Shown piece by piece: positions 63,988 to 64,000 of a stretch of DNA of 64,000 nt (the stretch's first letter is position 1; the number at the start of each line of letters is the position of its first letter). This DNA comes from Pseudodonghicola xiamenensis DSM 18339 (GTDB taxonomy: Bacteria; Pseudomonadota; Alphaproteobacteria; Rhodobacterales; Rhodobacteraceae), in contig NZ_AUBS01000002.1 of NCBI RefSeq assembly GCF_000429365.1, positions 1 to 64,000 of the forward strand, in the 5' to 3' direction. A program made the position numbers and the translations under genes. The notes under the pieces were generated by a model. It ran no database searches. It saw only the letters and a program-made list of their open reading frames with translations, and was not told the origin of the DNA.

Positions 63988-64000
63988 CGGTTTTTCATTT

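Overview
The window is about 64 kb of GC-rich, gene-dense alphaproteobacterial chromosome. Most likely it comes from the Rhodobacterales (Roseobacter/Paracoccaceae group). The signs are a DUF1127 protein, a phosphatidylcholine synthase, an Irr-type Fur regulator divergent from fabA-fabB-fabI, a SqrR-type persulfide sensor, an fhs/folD C1 cluster and a complete ybgC-tolQRAB-pal-cpoB cluster next to tilS and ftsH. No rRNA, tRNA, CRISPR array or prophage was seen. The only mobile DNA is the cut-off end of an IS1182-like element at bases 1-351.

Layout. 0.3-7.6 kb: a DHA2 efflux pump diverges from a MarR-type regulator across a perfect 11-bp-arm operator. Then come two genes of the ligase-associated DNA-damage set (DEXH helicase and PdeM), with a Zur-box/zinT zinc gene between them, and a membrane LytTR regulator. 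7.8-13 kb: the minus-strand C1 operon fhs - chorismate mutase - folD, an unknown membrane protein, a MOSC protein and tam. 13-25.2 kb: a long minus-strand housekeeping block of ruvC-ruvA-ruvB, an unknown protein-ybgC, tolQ-tolR-tolA-tolB-pal-cpoB-tilS-ftsH, closed by a strong terminator. 25.5-35.5 kb: DUF1127, prmA, an MFS protein, priA, transaldolase, DUF484-xerC, pcs, a GreA-like factor and ogt. 35.7-39 kb: irr and fabA-fabB-fabI. 39-50.6 kb: accessory metabolism, including nitronate monooxygenase, an FKBP isomerase, a coupled dehalogenase/hydrolase/PLP-lyase operon, a secreted RTX protein, a PcaD-like protein that has lost its catalytic serine, a second hydrolase, an MFS pump, a Zn alcohol dehydrogenase and sqrR.

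50.7-63.3 kb is the most unusual part. Three minus-strand genes with small gaps (43 and 7 bases) encode an exported LysM-FecR-Ig protein, a 1,622-residue exported protein with about 15 PKD domains, and a membrane class III adenylate cyclase with a periplasmic sensor region. Next to them is a 1,004-residue ABC-exporter-like protein. Its nucleotide-binding domain has lost Walker A, the signature motif, the catalytic glutamate and the H-loop histidine, but it carries an intact cyclic-nucleotide-binding domain at its C-terminus. I read this as a candidate envelope-to-cAMP signalling module in which the pseudo-ABC protein is a cAMP-responsive membrane effector. The domain content is read from sequence; the circuit is inference. 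An Lrp/AsnC regulator closes the window.
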